Below the pieces are notes generated by a model. It worked only from the letters and a program-made list of their open reading frames with translations. It was not told where the DNA came from and made no database searches. The translations under genes and the position numbers were made by a program. From contig JAEWOR010000006.1 in the NCBI GenBank assembly GCA_023399595.1, forward strand, positions 1 through 64,000: DNA of 64,000 nt, given 5' to 3'. The DNA comes from Bacteroidota bacterium. GTDB lineage: Bacteria; Bacteroidota; Bacteroidia; Flavobacteriales; Weeksellaceae. This document shows positions 37,234-46,369 of the stretch, in pieces; position 1 is the first letter of the stretch; every line of letters starts with the position of its first letter.

Positions 37234-37241
37234 TATCTTTG
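37234..37241 (+). promoter_or_regulatory. Possible -7 box of lepA
   Basis: TATCTTTG fits TAnnTTTG and ends 19 nt before the ATG at 37261. No -33 TTG at the normal spacing. Confidence 0.4.
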
Positions 37242-37260
37242 CAAATTACAAGAGTTATAC

Positions 37261-39057
37261 ATGAAAAATATAAGAAACTTCTGCATCATTGCACATATCG
37301 ATCACGGTAAAAGTACTTTGGCAGACAGACTTTTAGAATATACCAATACAGTTACCCAAAGAGAGCTTCAATCTCAGACTTTGGATGACATGGATTTGGA
37401 AAAAGAACGCGGTATCACCATTAAATCTCACGCCATCCAAATGGACTATGAGTATAAAGGTGAAAAATTTGTTCTTAACCTTATTGACACACCAGGACAC
37501 GTAGATTTTTCTTACGAAGTTTCTCGTTCTATTGCCGCTTGTGAAGGTGCTTTGCTCATTGTAGATGCAGCTCAAAGTATTCAGGCGCAAACCATTTCCA
37601 ACCTTTATTTGGCGTTAGAAAACGACCTTACGATTATTCCGATTCTTAATAAAATAGACCTTCCTTCGGCTAATCCTGAAGAAGTGACCGATGAAATTAT
37701 GAATCTTATCGGTTGCGAATATGAGGATGTTTTAAGAGTTTCAGGAAAAACAGGTGATGGGGTCCACAATCTTTTAGAGCAAATCGTAGAAAGAATTCCA
37801 GCTCCAGTGGGTGAACCCGATGCACCGCTTCAAGCTTTGATTTTTGACTCTGTTTATAATCCTTTCCGAGGAATTGAAGCTTATTTTAAAGTCGTAAACG
37901 GAAGCATCAAAAAAGGCCAAAAAGTAAAATTCATGGCAACAGGAAAAACCTATGATGCCGATGAAGTGGGAACTTTGAAACTTAAGCAACTTCCAAAACA
38001 AGAAATTAAAACAGGAGATGTTGGTTATATTATTTCCGGGATTAAAGATGCTCGCGAAGTAAAAGTGGGCGACACCATTACCGCAACAGATAATCCAGCA
38101 TTGGCAGCAATCGACGGTTTCGAAGAAGTAAAACCAATGGTTTTCGCAGGTATTTACCCTATTGAATCTGAAGATTTTGAAGAATTGAGATTTTCATTAG
38201 AAAAACTTCGATTGAATGATGCTTCTTTGGTTTTCGAGCCAGAAAGTTCTGCTGCTTTAGGATTTGGTTTCCGTTGCGGATTCTTAGGAATGCTTCACAT
38301 GGAAATTGTGCAAGAGCGTTTGGATAGAGAGTTTAACATGAATGTTATTACCACCGTTCCCAACGTATCTTACTATGGATATACAAAGAAAGAACCGGAA
38401 GTTCCTATTTTGATTAACAACCCGTCAGAAATGATGGATCCCATGACGATGGATCGCGTGGAAGAACCTTATATTAAAGCTTCTATCATCACAAAATCAG
38501 ATTTTGTAGGTGCCGTAATGACGCTTTGTATTGAAAAACGTGGCGAAATTGTCAACCAAAGTTATTTAACCGCAGACAGAGTAGAATTAATTTTCAATAT
38601 GCCATTGGCGGAAGTTGTTTTCGATTTCTACGATCGTTTAAAATCAATTTCTAAAGGTTATGCCTCTTTCGATTATCATCCAATCGGATTCCGTGCTTCT
38701 AAATTAGTGAAAATGGACATCTTGATTAATGGTGATATGGTGGATGCTTTATCTTCATTAATTCACGATTCCAATGCTTATTACATTGGAAAAAGAATGT
38801 GCGAAAAATTGCGTGAGTTAATTCCAAGACAACAGTTTGACATTGCTGTTCAGGCCGCTTTGGGAGCGAAAATTATCGCTAGAGAGACCATTAAAGCGCT
38901 AAGAAAAGACGTTACCGCAAAGTGTTATGGTGGCGACATCTCCAGAAAACGTAAACTTCTTGAAAAACAAAAAGAAGGTAAGAAGAAAATGAAACAAATT
39001 GGTCGTGTAGAAGTTCCGCAATCTGCATTTATGGCTGTATTGAAGCTGAACGATTAA
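37261..39057 (+). CDS. lepA: Translation elongation factor 4 (LepA)
   Basis: 598-aa ribosomal GTPase, standard length. G motifs: AHIDHGKSTL (about 11-20), RGIT (about 49-52), DTPGH (about 76-80) and NKID (about 130-133). The EF-G-like domains and the LepA-specific C-terminal domain, with the basic tail KRKLLEKQKEGKKKMK, are complete. Single gene with its own promoter box. Confidence 0.98.
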   Translation: MKNIRNFCIIAHIDHGKSTLADRLLEYTNTVTQRELQSQTLDDMDLEKERGITIKSHAIQMDYEYKGEKFVLNLIDTPGHVDFSYEVSRSIAACEGALLIVDAAQSIQAQTISNLYLALENDLTIIPILNKIDLPSANPEEVTDEIMNLIGCEYEDVLRVSGKTGDGVHNLLEQIVERIPAPVGEPDAPLQALIFDSVYNPFRGIEAYFKVVNGSIKKGQKVKFMATGKTYDADEVGTLKLKQLPKQEIKTGDVGYIISGIKDAREVKVGDTITATDNPALAAIDGFEEVKPMVFAGIYPIESEDFEELRFSLEKLRLNDASLVFEPESSAALGFGFRCGFLGMLHMEIVQERLDREFNMNVITTVPNVSYYGYTKKEPEVPILINNPSEMMDPMTMDRVEEPYIKASIITKSDFVGAVMTLCIEKRGEIVNQSYLTADRVELIFNMPLAEVVFDFYDRLKSISKGYASFDYHPIGFRASKLVKMDILINGDMVDALSSLIHDSNAYYIGKRMCEKLRELIPRQQFDIAVQAALGAKIIARETIKALRKDVTAKCYGGDISRKRKLLEKQKEGKKKMKQIGRVEVPQSAFMAVLKLND

Positions 39058-39077
39058 TTTATAGATAATATCAAACA

Positions 39078-39114
39078 TACCCCCCGGCATGAACTTCGTT
39101 AATGCCGAGGGGTA
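39078..39114 (+). terminator. Long hairpin after lepA
   Basis: Stem 39078-39090 with 39102-39114, with one internal C-A mismatch at 39084/39108, followed by further pairs toward the loop. It is unusually GC-rich for this DNA. There is no T-run, so it could act as an mRNA 3' stem or a transcript barrier and is only a possible terminator. Confidence 0.45.
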
Positions 39115-39166
39115 ATTATATGAAGCATTCGTATTCTTCCAAAAAATAAAGAAAGGAATAAAAAAA

Positions 39167-39190
39167 AATCCCTTCAAAAATGAAGGGATT
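39167..39190 (-). terminator. Rho-independent terminator after the 92-aa gene
   Basis: 10-bp perfect stem (39167-39176 with 39181-39190) and 4-nt loop. Eight T residues continue on the minus strand. Confidence 0.8.
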
Positions 39191-39212
39191 ATATATTGAA
39201 AATTAAATTTTC

Positions 39213-39491
39213 TTAGTGATGAGCTTCATGAATAAAAGGGCCATTCCCTTTTGGCTGATTGTAGATTACTTCTACACCATCTTGCTCATAAATATTCTTT
39301 CTTCTAATATCTTCAGGATCAAAAGCTTTTGTCTTACCAAAATATTCCATTAATCCTTCAGATAGCCACAATGGGATTACAAATCCGAAGAACATAAAAA
39401 TACACCAAAATCCTACTAAGAACATTATGATGAAATAAACTGTCCAAAGGAATTGATAAAAAGGCCAAAATGAAGATAATATCGTTAACAT
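39213..39491 (-). CDS. Small membrane protein, 92 aa
   Basis: Not recognised by name. One or two overlapping hydrophobic helices (about 7-45, very rich in Phe, Trp and Tyr) and a polar cytoplasmic or periplasmic tail with a DPEDIRRKNIYE segment and a C-terminal HEAHH. It has its own terminator, and the ORF has ordinary codon use, which supports it as a real gene. Confidence 0.65.
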   Translation of the reverse strand: MLTILSSFWPFYQFLWTVYFIIMFLVGFWCIFMFFGFVIPLWLSEGLMEYFGKTKAFDPEDIRRKNIYEQDGVEVIYNQPKGNGPFIHEAHH

Positions 39492-39586
39492 TGTTTTCAG
39501 TATTTAGGGCAAAAATACTCTAATTTTTTGTTTAAACAAAAGTTTTAAAGATGATTTTTGCAATTTAAAATTATTTTAAAAAATTA

Positions 39587-41191
39587 CTACGCCAAATTAG
39601 CAAAGAAATCGTTGCCTTTGTTGTCTGTGATGATGAATGCAGGGAAATCTACCACTTCAATTTTACGAACCGCTTCCATTCCTAATTCTGGGAAATCTAC
39701 CACTTCCACAGATTTGATGTTTTCTTTTGCTAAAATCGCCGCTGGACCACCGATAGAGCCTAAATAGAATCCACCATACTTTCCGCAAGCGTTGGTTACA
39801 TCTTTACTTCTGTTTCCTTTGGCAAGCATTACCATACTTCCGCCATTCGCTTGGAATTCATCTACGTAAACATCCATTCTTCCCGCCGTTGTCGGTCCGA
39901 AACTTCCTGAAGGCATTCCTTCTGGTGTTTTTGCTGGTCCCGCATAATAAATGGGGTGATTTTTAAAATATTCTGGCATGGGCTGTCCTGCATCCAATAA
40001 TTCTTTGATTTTTGCGTGAGCGATATCTCTAGCAACAATCAGCGTTCCGTTCAATTTTAAGCGGGTTTTGATTGGATATTTTGAAAGTTCGGCAAGAATT
40101 TCTGGCATTGGACGATTTAAGTCAATCTCTACGGCCTCTTCCAAATGTGGAGGTGTTGCAGGTAAAAATTTCTCAGGATTGGTTTCCAATTGCTCCAAGA
40201 AAATCCCGTCTTTTGTAATTTTCCCTTTGATATTTCTATCCGCAGAACAAGAAACACCCATTCCAACTGGACAAGAAGCTGCATGACGCGGTAAACGAAT
40301 CACTCGAACATCATGCGTTAAATATTTTCCACCAAACTGAGCTCCGATAGAAGATTTTTGACAAATTTCCTGAACTCTTTTTTCCCATTCCAAATCACGG
40401 AAGGCTTGGCCGCCCATATTTCCTTCGGTTGGAAGATTGTCATAATAACCTGCACTTGCTTTTTTCACCGCTGCTAAATTTGCTTCCGCAGAAGTTCCGC
40501 CAATTACCAAAGCCAAATGGTAAGGAGGACAAGCTGCAGTTCCCAAATCCATGATTTTTTCTTTGATGAAAGCCTCTAGAGAAGCATCATTCAACAAAGA
40601 TTTTGTTTTTTGATACAGAAAAGTTTTGTTCGCAGAGCCACCCCCTTTCGCTAAAAATAAAAATTTGTAAGCATTCCCTTCTTCCGCATAAATATCAATT
40701 TGTGCAGGCAAGTTAGAACCCGAATTTTTCTCCTCAAACATCGTTAGAGGAACAATTTGAGAATATCTTAAATTTTGTTCTTGGTAAGTGTTGTAAATTC
40801 CTTTCGAAATCCATTCTGCGTCGTTGCATCCTGTGTACACATTCTCCCCTTTTTTAGCCACACAAATAGCAGTCCCGGTGTCTTGACAAGAAGGTAAAGC
40901 TCCCTGAACCGCTACAGATGCGTTTTGTAGAAGATTATACGCCACGAAACGGTCGTTGTCCGTAGCCTCTGGATCGTCGATAATATTTTTAAGTTTTTGC
41001 AAATGCGCTGAACGAAGCAAAAAGGAAACGTCTTTCATCGCGTTTTCAGATAAAAGTTCCAACGCTTTTGGATCAACAGAAAGAATTTCTCTGTCGCCCA
41101 ATTTTTCAACTTTTACGTAATCTGAACTTAGTTTTTTGTATTGTGTATCGTCTTTTAGAATAGGAAATGGTTCCTGATATGAAAATTCCAT
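39587..41191 (-). CDS. fumA: Class I (Fe-S) fumarate hydratase
   Basis: 534 aa, the single-chain FumA/FumB form. It hydrates fumarate to malate in the TCA cycle through an oxygen-sensitive 4Fe-4S cluster. The three candidate cluster Cys are in SCQDTGTAIC (about 103), GTAACPPYH (about 219) and the SCPVGMGVSCSADRN region (about 310-318). The beta-half motif GPTTAGRMD (about 431-439) and the Asn/Lys-rich KGNRSKDVTNACGKYGG are conserved. A class II fumarase lies about 900 bp away on the other strand. Confidence 0.95.
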   Translation of the reverse strand: MEFSYQEPFPILKDDTQYKKLSSDYVKVEKLGDREILSVDPKALELLSENAMKDVSFLLRSAHLQKLKNIIDDPEATDNDRFVAYNLLQNASVAVQGALPSCQDTGTAICVAKKGENVYTGCNDAEWISKGIYNTYQEQNLRYSQIVPLTMFEEKNSGSNLPAQIDIYAEEGNAYKFLFLAKGGGSANKTFLYQKTKSLLNDASLEAFIKEKIMDLGTAACPPYHLALVIGGTSAEANLAAVKKASAGYYDNLPTEGNMGGQAFRDLEWEKRVQEICQKSSIGAQFGGKYLTHDVRVIRLPRHAASCPVGMGVSCSADRNIKGKITKDGIFLEQLETNPEKFLPATPPHLEEAVEIDLNRPMPEILAELSKYPIKTRLKLNGTLIVARDIAHAKIKELLDAGQPMPEYFKNHPIYYAGPAKTPEGMPSGSFGPTTAGRMDVYVDEFQANGGSMVMLAKGNRSKDVTNACGKYGGFYLGSIGGPAAILAKENIKSVEVVDFPELGMEAVRKIEVVDFPAFIITDNKGNDFFANLA

Positions 41192-41343
41192 TAGAAAAAT
41201 TTTTGTAGAAAATTAAAGATGTAAAAATAAGGAATACAAAATGCTCATGTTGAATAAAATGCGTGAAAAAAATCACTTCTATCGATATTTATAATCAATA
41301 TAAATTGGCTTAGAAAAAATTTCTTCCTAACTTTAATTTCGCA

Positions 41344-42114
41344 ATGAAAAAATCAACAAAAAAAGTAGGAATTATCGGCTGTGGTTGGCTAGGAATAAGA
41401 CTTGCAAAGCATTTGATGACACAATTTCAAGTTTTTACAACTACCACATCAGAAAAAAAGAAAATAGATTTGGAACGACTTGGAATTCCGACCTGGGTGG
41501 TTAATTTTGATTCCGACAAAGGTTTAAAACCAAACGAAAACTGGCTCGGTTTAGATGCAATCATTATCACCGTTCCGTTTTCTAAATCTCATAATGTTGA
41601 ACAATTGAAAGAGCGGTTTAAAACATTGAGTAAATTTATTCAAGGTTTCCCAAAACAAGTATTTCTTATGAGCTCTGTTGGAATTTATCCTCAAATGAAT
41701 CAGAAAATTACCGAAGCCAATTTGGATAAAACTCAATTAAACCCTACGATTCTTGCTGTTGAAAATTTAATGAAGAAGCAATTTCCGCAAATCAATATTT
41801 TACGATTGGGCGGATTGATGGGAGATGATCGTTATATAAGTAAATACAAAATTTCGGAACCCAATCAAATAGTGAATCACATTCATTTTGATGACATTGT
41901 AAATATTATCGAAAAGATGATTGATGAAAATTGGAATACGAAGAAATATAATTTGGTAGCACCTTTGCATCCAACAAAACAAGAGGTTATCGACTACCAA
42001 ACCCAAAAAGTAGAAACAAAGATTCAGGAAACTTATGGTAGAGAAATTAGTTCAGCACTTTTAATCAATGATTTAAAATATCAATTCCATCATCCTGATC
42101 CAACAAAATTTTAA
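41344..42114 (+). CDS. NAD(P)-dependent epimerase/YeeZ-like protein
   Basis: 256 aa. The N-terminal Rossmann motif is VGIIGCGWLGIRLAKHL (about 8-24). The rest resembles the YeeZ subgroup of extended SDRs, with SSVGIYPQ (about 110-117) and the downstream LRLGGLMGDDR. The Tyr-x-x-x-Lys pair of active SDRs is not obvious, so it may not be a classical dehydrogenase. 15 nt upstream of fumC in the same direction, so probably co-transcribed. Confidence 0.82.
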   Translation: MKKSTKKVGIIGCGWLGIRLAKHLMTQFQVFTTTTSEKKKIDLERLGIPTWVVNFDSDKGLKPNENWLGLDAIIITVPFSKSHNVEQLKERFKTLSKFIQGFPKQVFLMSSVGIYPQMNQKITEANLDKTQLNPTILAVENLMKKQFPQINILRLGGLMGDDRYISKYKISEPNQIVNHIHFDDIVNIIEKMIDENWNTKKYNLVAPLHPTKQEVIDYQTQKVETKIQETYGREISSALLINDLKYQFHHPDPTKF

Positions 42115-42129
42115 TCAAATCTTAAAAAA

Positions 42130-43524
42130 ATGGAATACAGAATAGAACACGACACGATGGGCGAAGTAAAAGTCCCTGCCGATAAATATTGGGGTGCCCA
42201 AACCGAAAGATCACGTAACAATTTTAAAATTGGTCCCGAAGCATCCATGCCTCACGAAATCATCGAAGCTTTTGCGTATTTAAAAAAAGCGGCGGCTTTT
42301 GCTAATGCAGATTTAGGCGTACTTCCAACAGAAAAAAGAGACATGATTGCAAGAGTTTGTGAAGAAATTTTGGACGGAAAACTCAACGATCAATTTCCGT
42401 TGGTGATTTGGCAAACGGGTTCTGGAACACAATCCAACATGAATGTGAATGAAGTTATCTCTAACCGAGCTCATGTTCTCAATGGCGGGAAGTTGGGCGA
42501 AACATCTGAAATTCATCCAAATGATGACGTCAACAAATCTCAATCATCCAACGATACTTATCCAACGGCAATGCACATTGCAGCATACAAAAAAGTAGTA
42601 GAACAAACCATTCCAGCTGTTGAAAAACTAAAAATTACGTTGAAAGAAAAATCCGATGCTTTTAAGGATATTGTGAAGATTGGTAGAACGCATTTAATGG
42701 ATGCAACGCCATTAACGCTCGGACAAGAATTTTCGGGTTATGTGGCTCAATTGGAATTTGGTTTACGCGCTCTGAAAAACACACTTCCGCATCTTTCAGA
42801 ATTAGCTTTGGGCGGAACAGCAGTTGGAACAGGCCTCAACACTCCAAAAGCATACGATGTAAAAGTCGCAGAATATATTGCAAAATTTACGGGACATCCT
42901 TTCATCACGGCAGAAAATAAATTTGAAGCTTTGGCCGCTCACGATGCAATCGTAGAATCTCACGGCGCTTTGAAACAATTGGCGGTTTCACTTTTCAAAA
43001 TTGCACAAGATATCAGAATGTTGGCTTCTGGACCTCGTTCAGGAATTGGCGAAATTCATATTCCAGAAAATGAACCTGGCTCATCCATCATGCCCGGAAA
43101 AGTAAATCCCACCCAAAACGAAGCTCTGACTATGGTTTGTGCTCAAGTTTTAGGAAATGACACCACGATTTCGTTTGCAGGAACGCAAGGAAATTATGAA
43201 CTCAATGTTTTCAAACCTGTGATGGCGTACAATTTTTTACAATCGGCGCAGTTGATTGCAGATGCTTGTATTTCATTCAACGTTCATTGTGCAGTGGGAA
43301 TTGAACCGAATTTACCAAGAATTAAAGAATTAGTGGATAAATCTTTAATGTTGGTTACGGCATTAAATACGCATATCGGCTACGAAAACGCTGCAAAAAT
43401 TGCGAAAACAGCTCACAAAAACGGAACAACTTTAAAAGAAGAAGCTATTAATCTTGGATTGTTAACGGCAGAACAATTTGATGAATGGGTAAAACCTGAA
43501 GACATGGTGGGAAGTTTGAAGTAG
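42130..43524 (+). CDS. fumC: Class II fumarate hydratase
   Basis: 464-aa FumC, the iron-free, oxygen-stable fumarase. It shows the superfamily signature GSSIMPGKVNPTQNE (about 316-330) with the catalytic Ser on the SS loop, the TGSGTQSNMNVNEV substrate site (about 97-110) and the GRTHLMDATPLTLGQE block (about 184-199). Together with the class I enzyme at 39.6-41.2 kb it gives two unrelated fumarases. Confidence 0.97.
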   Translation: MEYRIEHDTMGEVKVPADKYWGAQTERSRNNFKIGPEASMPHEIIEAFAYLKKAAAFANADLGVLPTEKRDMIARVCEEILDGKLNDQFPLVIWQTGSGTQSNMNVNEVISNRAHVLNGGKLGETSEIHPNDDVNKSQSSNDTYPTAMHIAAYKKVVEQTIPAVEKLKITLKEKSDAFKDIVKIGRTHLMDATPLTLGQEFSGYVAQLEFGLRALKNTLPHLSELALGGTAVGTGLNTPKAYDVKVAEYIAKFTGHPFITAENKFEALAAHDAIVESHGALKQLAVSLFKIAQDIRMLASGPRSGIGEIHIPENEPGSSIMPGKVNPTQNEALTMVCAQVLGNDTTISFAGTQGNYELNVFKPVMAYNFLQSAQLIADACISFNVHCAVGIEPNLPRIKELVDKSLMLVTALNTHIGYENAAKIAKTAHKNGTTLKEEAINLGLLTAEQFDEWVKPEDMVGSLK

Positions 43525-43565
43525 AATAAAGAATCACGAGACGAGAGGTAAGAATTAAGATTTAA

Positions 43566-43607
43566 AATTAGAAAACCTCTGAGAAATTTCTCAGAGGTTT
43601 TCTAATT
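43566..43607. terminator. Bidirectional terminator, 42-nt perfect palindrome
   Basis: All 21 base pairs match around an AAATTT centre. One side reads as T-rich on each strand. It lies between fumC (plus) and the convergent ABC ATPase gene (minus) and can serve both. Confidence 0.75.
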
Positions 43608-43751
43608 GCAAAATTTAGTTTTAGAATAAATAAAAGAAGAACATTAATGCTAGTTTAAAATCCTTTATATATTTCAGTATTAAACTAAAAACATAGTATT
43701 GAAATAGTGACAATGAATCACGTTTTGAGGATCTGAAATCATCATTTGAAA

Positions 43752-44462
43752 TTAAGAAAGGACAACCTGATCTGCAAAATATTGTTCCAAATCTCTCAAG
43801 GTTTCTGGACTTGTTTGAATATCTCTTACCAATTCACCTTTGTTGAGCACTACAATTCTATCACAAACTTCCGTGGTGTGAGAAAGGTCGTGACTAGAAA
43901 TTAAAAAAGTAATATTGTCATTTTTTGACCAATTTTTAATCAAAAACTTGAGTTTAATTTGTGTTGAAGGATCAAGATTAGCAAAAGGTTCATCTAAAAC
44001 AATTACTTTAGGAGTTCCTATTAAAGCACCAACAATACCCACTTTTTTCATATTTCCTTTAGAAAGATCGCGGATATATTTTCCGGCTTTTAAAATTTCA
44101 CCGTTAAAAAAATCATCAAACTGCTTTAAAAATTCATCCACATTCAATTTGTTTTGACCTCGAAGTTCTCCTAAAAAATAAAAATATTCTTCTGGCGTTA
44201 GATAACCAATCAAAAACGTCTCGTCAATAAATGCAGAAACATCATTTTTCCATTTTTCAGAAGTGTTGACTTGTTCTCCATTGATATGAACACTACCGCT
44301 AGTCGCCTGAATTAAATCTAATAAACAACTAAAAAGAGTGGTCTTTCCTGCTCCATTATTCCCGACTAAACCGAAAGTTTGCCCGTCTGGAATATCTAAA
44401 TTTGGAATATCTAAAACTTTATTATTCCCGTAAACCTTTGATATATTTTGAATTGAAATCAT
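43752..44462 (-). CDS. ABC transporter ATP-binding protein
   Basis: 236 aa. Walker A GNNGAGKTT (about 34-42), a signature loop LSKGNMKKVG (about 132-141), Walker B VIVLDEPFANLDPS (about 152-165) and the switch His in SSHDLSHT (about 189-196). The closest pattern is the gliding/DUF5687-associated ATPase group. No permease gene adjoins it; the DUF5687 protein at 13.0-14.5 kb is the only candidate seen. Transported substrate unknown. Confidence 0.92.
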   Translation of the reverse strand: MISIQNISKVYGNNKVLDIPNLDIPDGQTFGLVGNNGAGKTTLFSCLLDLIQATSGSVHINGEQVNTSEKWKNDVSAFIDETFLIGYLTPEEYFYFLGELRGQNKLNVDEFLKQFDDFFNGEILKAGKYIRDLSKGNMKKVGIVGALIGTPKVIVLDEPFANLDPSTQIKLKFLIKNWSKNDNITFLISSHDLSHTTEVCDRIVVLNKGELVRDIQTSPETLRDLEQYFADQVVLS

Positions 44463-44528
44463 TTTATCAATTTAATTAACGATAAAAATACATTATTAAT
44501 TTGTGATGAAAAAATTCCTTAAATCAAA

Positions 44529-44557
44529 AAAAGACAACTTTTCCAAAGCTGTCTTTT
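44529..44557 (-). terminator. Terminator of the suf operon
   Basis: 13-bp stem with one A-C opposition that is a G-U pair in the minus-strand RNA (44529-44541 with 44545-44557), a 3-nt loop and a T-run on the minus strand. It closes the operon after sufD. Confidence 0.8.
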
Positions 44558-44579
44558 AAAATATATGTGAAAATCTATT

Positions 44580-45887
44580 TTATTCTACCACTAAATCCAC
44601 TCCCAATTTCTCTGCTAAAAGCGAGGAAACCTTTTGTTTCAATGGCTCTATGTCGATATTTTGCATGGCATCATGAGCAAAAGCATATAACAATAAAGCT
44701 CTAGCTTCTTTCTCAGAAATTCCACGTGCACGAAGATAAAATAAAGCTTCACTATCCAATTGTCCAACTGTGCAACCGTGAGAACATTTTACGTCGTCTG
44801 CGAAAATTTCCAATTGCGGTTTGGTATCAATTGTTGCACCTTCGTTCAACAAAACATTGTTATTTTGCTGATAAGCATTGGTTTTTTGAGCAATTTTATC
44901 AACAAAAACTTTTCCGTTGAAAACACCATGAGATTTTCCACCAAAAATTCCTTTATAGTTTTGGTAAGACTCACAATGCGGCGTTTTGTGATGAACTGCG
45001 GTGTGATGATCCACCAATTGTTCGTGATCAATCACCGTAATTCCGTTCATAAAAGAATTGATATTTTCTCCATTATGAATGAAATCTAAGTTATTACGAA
45101 CCAATTTCCCACCAAAAGAAAACGTATTTACCGTCGCTAAACTGTCTCTTTCTTGTTTTGCGTAAGTGCTATCAATTAAATACGATGTATCGCTATCATT
45201 TTGAAGTTTATGCCAATCCGCTTTTGCATTTGAATATGCAAAAATTTCTGTTACTGAATTCGTGAACACAAAACTTTCATCAAAATTATGGTGACTTTCA
45301 ATGATTTCTACTTTTGAACCTTCTTCAACAATTAATAAATTTCGCGTGTTGTAAAATGTATTTTCTTGTTGATTTTGAGAAAGATAAAACACATGAATTG
45401 GTCTTTCAATCACCGTATTTTTGGGAACATGAAGGAAGAATCCGAATTTGCAATACGCTTCATTCAAATCCACAAAAGGATTGTTTTCTAAAGCGATGGT
45501 ATTGAAATATTTTTCGAAAACGCTCTTATGTTTTTCGTCATTCAAAGCATAATTGAAAGAAAGCATCTCTACATTTCCGATGGAAATTTTAGACAGTTCC
45601 TTATGCAATTCACCATTTACAAAAACGATGTAATCGAAATTTTCTTCCCCCAAATGCAACTCATCAATCTGTTCTTTAGTGATATGATGCTCTTTGGTCG
45701 CGAAAAAATTGTAGTTTTTTTCGGTAATTTCCTTAAGGTTGGTGTATTTATATTCTTCGTCTTTCTTCGTTGGAAAGCCAATTTCCTCAAACTTTTTCAA
45801 AGCCTGAATTCTGTTGTCATCCAAAAAACGATGACTTAGAGTTCCTAAAAAATCCGAATGATTATTTGTAATTTGTTCTAATATCAT
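44580..45887 (-). CDS. sufD: Fe-S cluster assembly protein SufD
   Basis: 435 aa. SufD is the catalytically poor partner of SufB in the SufBC2D scaffold. The right-handed beta-helix core (about 170-400) ends with the conserved SHGCTVGQLDSEALFYLRARGISEKEA block split over about 358-395, which is shared with SufB. The last gene of the operon, followed by a strong terminator. sufS and sufE are not adjacent here. Confidence 0.96.
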   Translation of the reverse strand: MILEQITNNHSDFLGTLSHRFLDDNRIQALKKFEEIGFPTKKDEEYKYTNLKEITEKNYNFFATKEHHITKEQIDELHLGEENFDYIVFVNGELHKELSKISIGNVEMLSFNYALNDEKHKSVFEKYFNTIALENNPFVDLNEAYCKFGFFLHVPKNTVIERPIHVFYLSQNQQENTFYNTRNLLIVEEGSKVEIIESHHNFDESFVFTNSVTEIFAYSNAKADWHKLQNDSDTSYLIDSTYAKQERDSLATVNTFSFGGKLVRNNLDFIHNGENINSFMNGITVIDHEQLVDHHTAVHHKTPHCESYQNYKGIFGGKSHGVFNGKVFVDKIAQKTNAYQQNNNVLLNEGATIDTKPQLEIFADDVKCSHGCTVGQLDSEALFYLRARGISEKEARALLLYAFAHDAMQNIDIEPLKQKVSSLLAEKLGVDLVVE

Positions 45888-45888
45888 A

Positions 45889-46369
45889 TTTGAAATTTGA
45901 GGTTTGAGATTTGAAATTCATGATGTTAAACCTTAGTTTATTCACCATTATTTCTATTGAATTTATTTCCTTTATGAGTTGAATTTTTCAGATAGTTAAT
46001 AAATCCCGAAAGTTTTTTTGAAATCTCTAAACTCTCATTTTTTAGTTTTAAATAAGTTTCTTCGTCTAAATATTTTCTATCAAATGCTCTTATAAGTTGC
46101 GATCGAACTTCTCCCGCAGACCCTTTGGATATTGTTAAAAAATTAACAAATTCACGATTGCCTTCTCTTTCGAAACCTTCAGCGATATTATCCATTATCG
46201 ACGAAGAAGCTCTGTCAATTTGTGTTTTATCATACCTTTGAAATCTATCATTGAGCAAACAATTTTGATGAATAGACTCGCAAAATTTTCTAGCATTTTG
46301 CCAAATTTCCAAATCTTCAAAATTATTTATCGTTCCCACAATTTCAAATTTCAAATATCGAATCTCGAA
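45889..46369 (-). repeat. Inverted-repeat cassette A around a four-helix-bundle gene
   Basis: 45889-45918 pairs with 46340-46369: 24 of 30 positions are complementary. The left arm starts two bases upstream of the sufD start codon, and the right arm touches the sufC stop codon (46370). Between them is the gene at 45938. In the minus-strand transcript this would form a stem with the gene in the loop. Confidence 0.7.
45938..46339 (-). CDS. Four-helix-bundle protein (S23/IVP family), copy A
   Basis: About 133 aa. The family encodes the small proteins carried in 23S rRNA intervening sequences (S23, TIGR02436); the Avd proteins of diversity-generating retroelements share its fold. NNFEDLEIWQNARKFCESI at the N-terminus, then DRASSSIMDNIAEGFER (about 47-63) and the FVNFLTISKGSAGEVRSQL helix (about 69-87) are diagnostic. 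There is no ATG start: GTG at 46339 is my choice, TTG at 46354 is the alternative and falls inside the right repeat arm. It sits between sufC and sufD in the same direction. Confidence 0.85.
   Translation of the reverse strand: MGTINNFEDLEIWQNARKFCESIHQNCLLNDRFQRYDKTQIDRASSSIMDNIAEGFEREGNREFVNFLTISKGSAGEVRSQLIRAFDRKYLDEETYLKLKNESLEISKKLSGFINYLKNSTHKGNKFNRNNGE

Noticed and set aside
41344..42114. Calling the epimerase-like gene a classical SDR
   Set aside because: The Tyr-x-x-x-Lys active-site pair is not clearly present; only the Rossmann motif and YeeZ-like pattern are supported.
44760..45089. 109-aa plus-strand open frame opposite sufD
   Set aside because: Lies entirely antisense to sufD, which has full-length family features.
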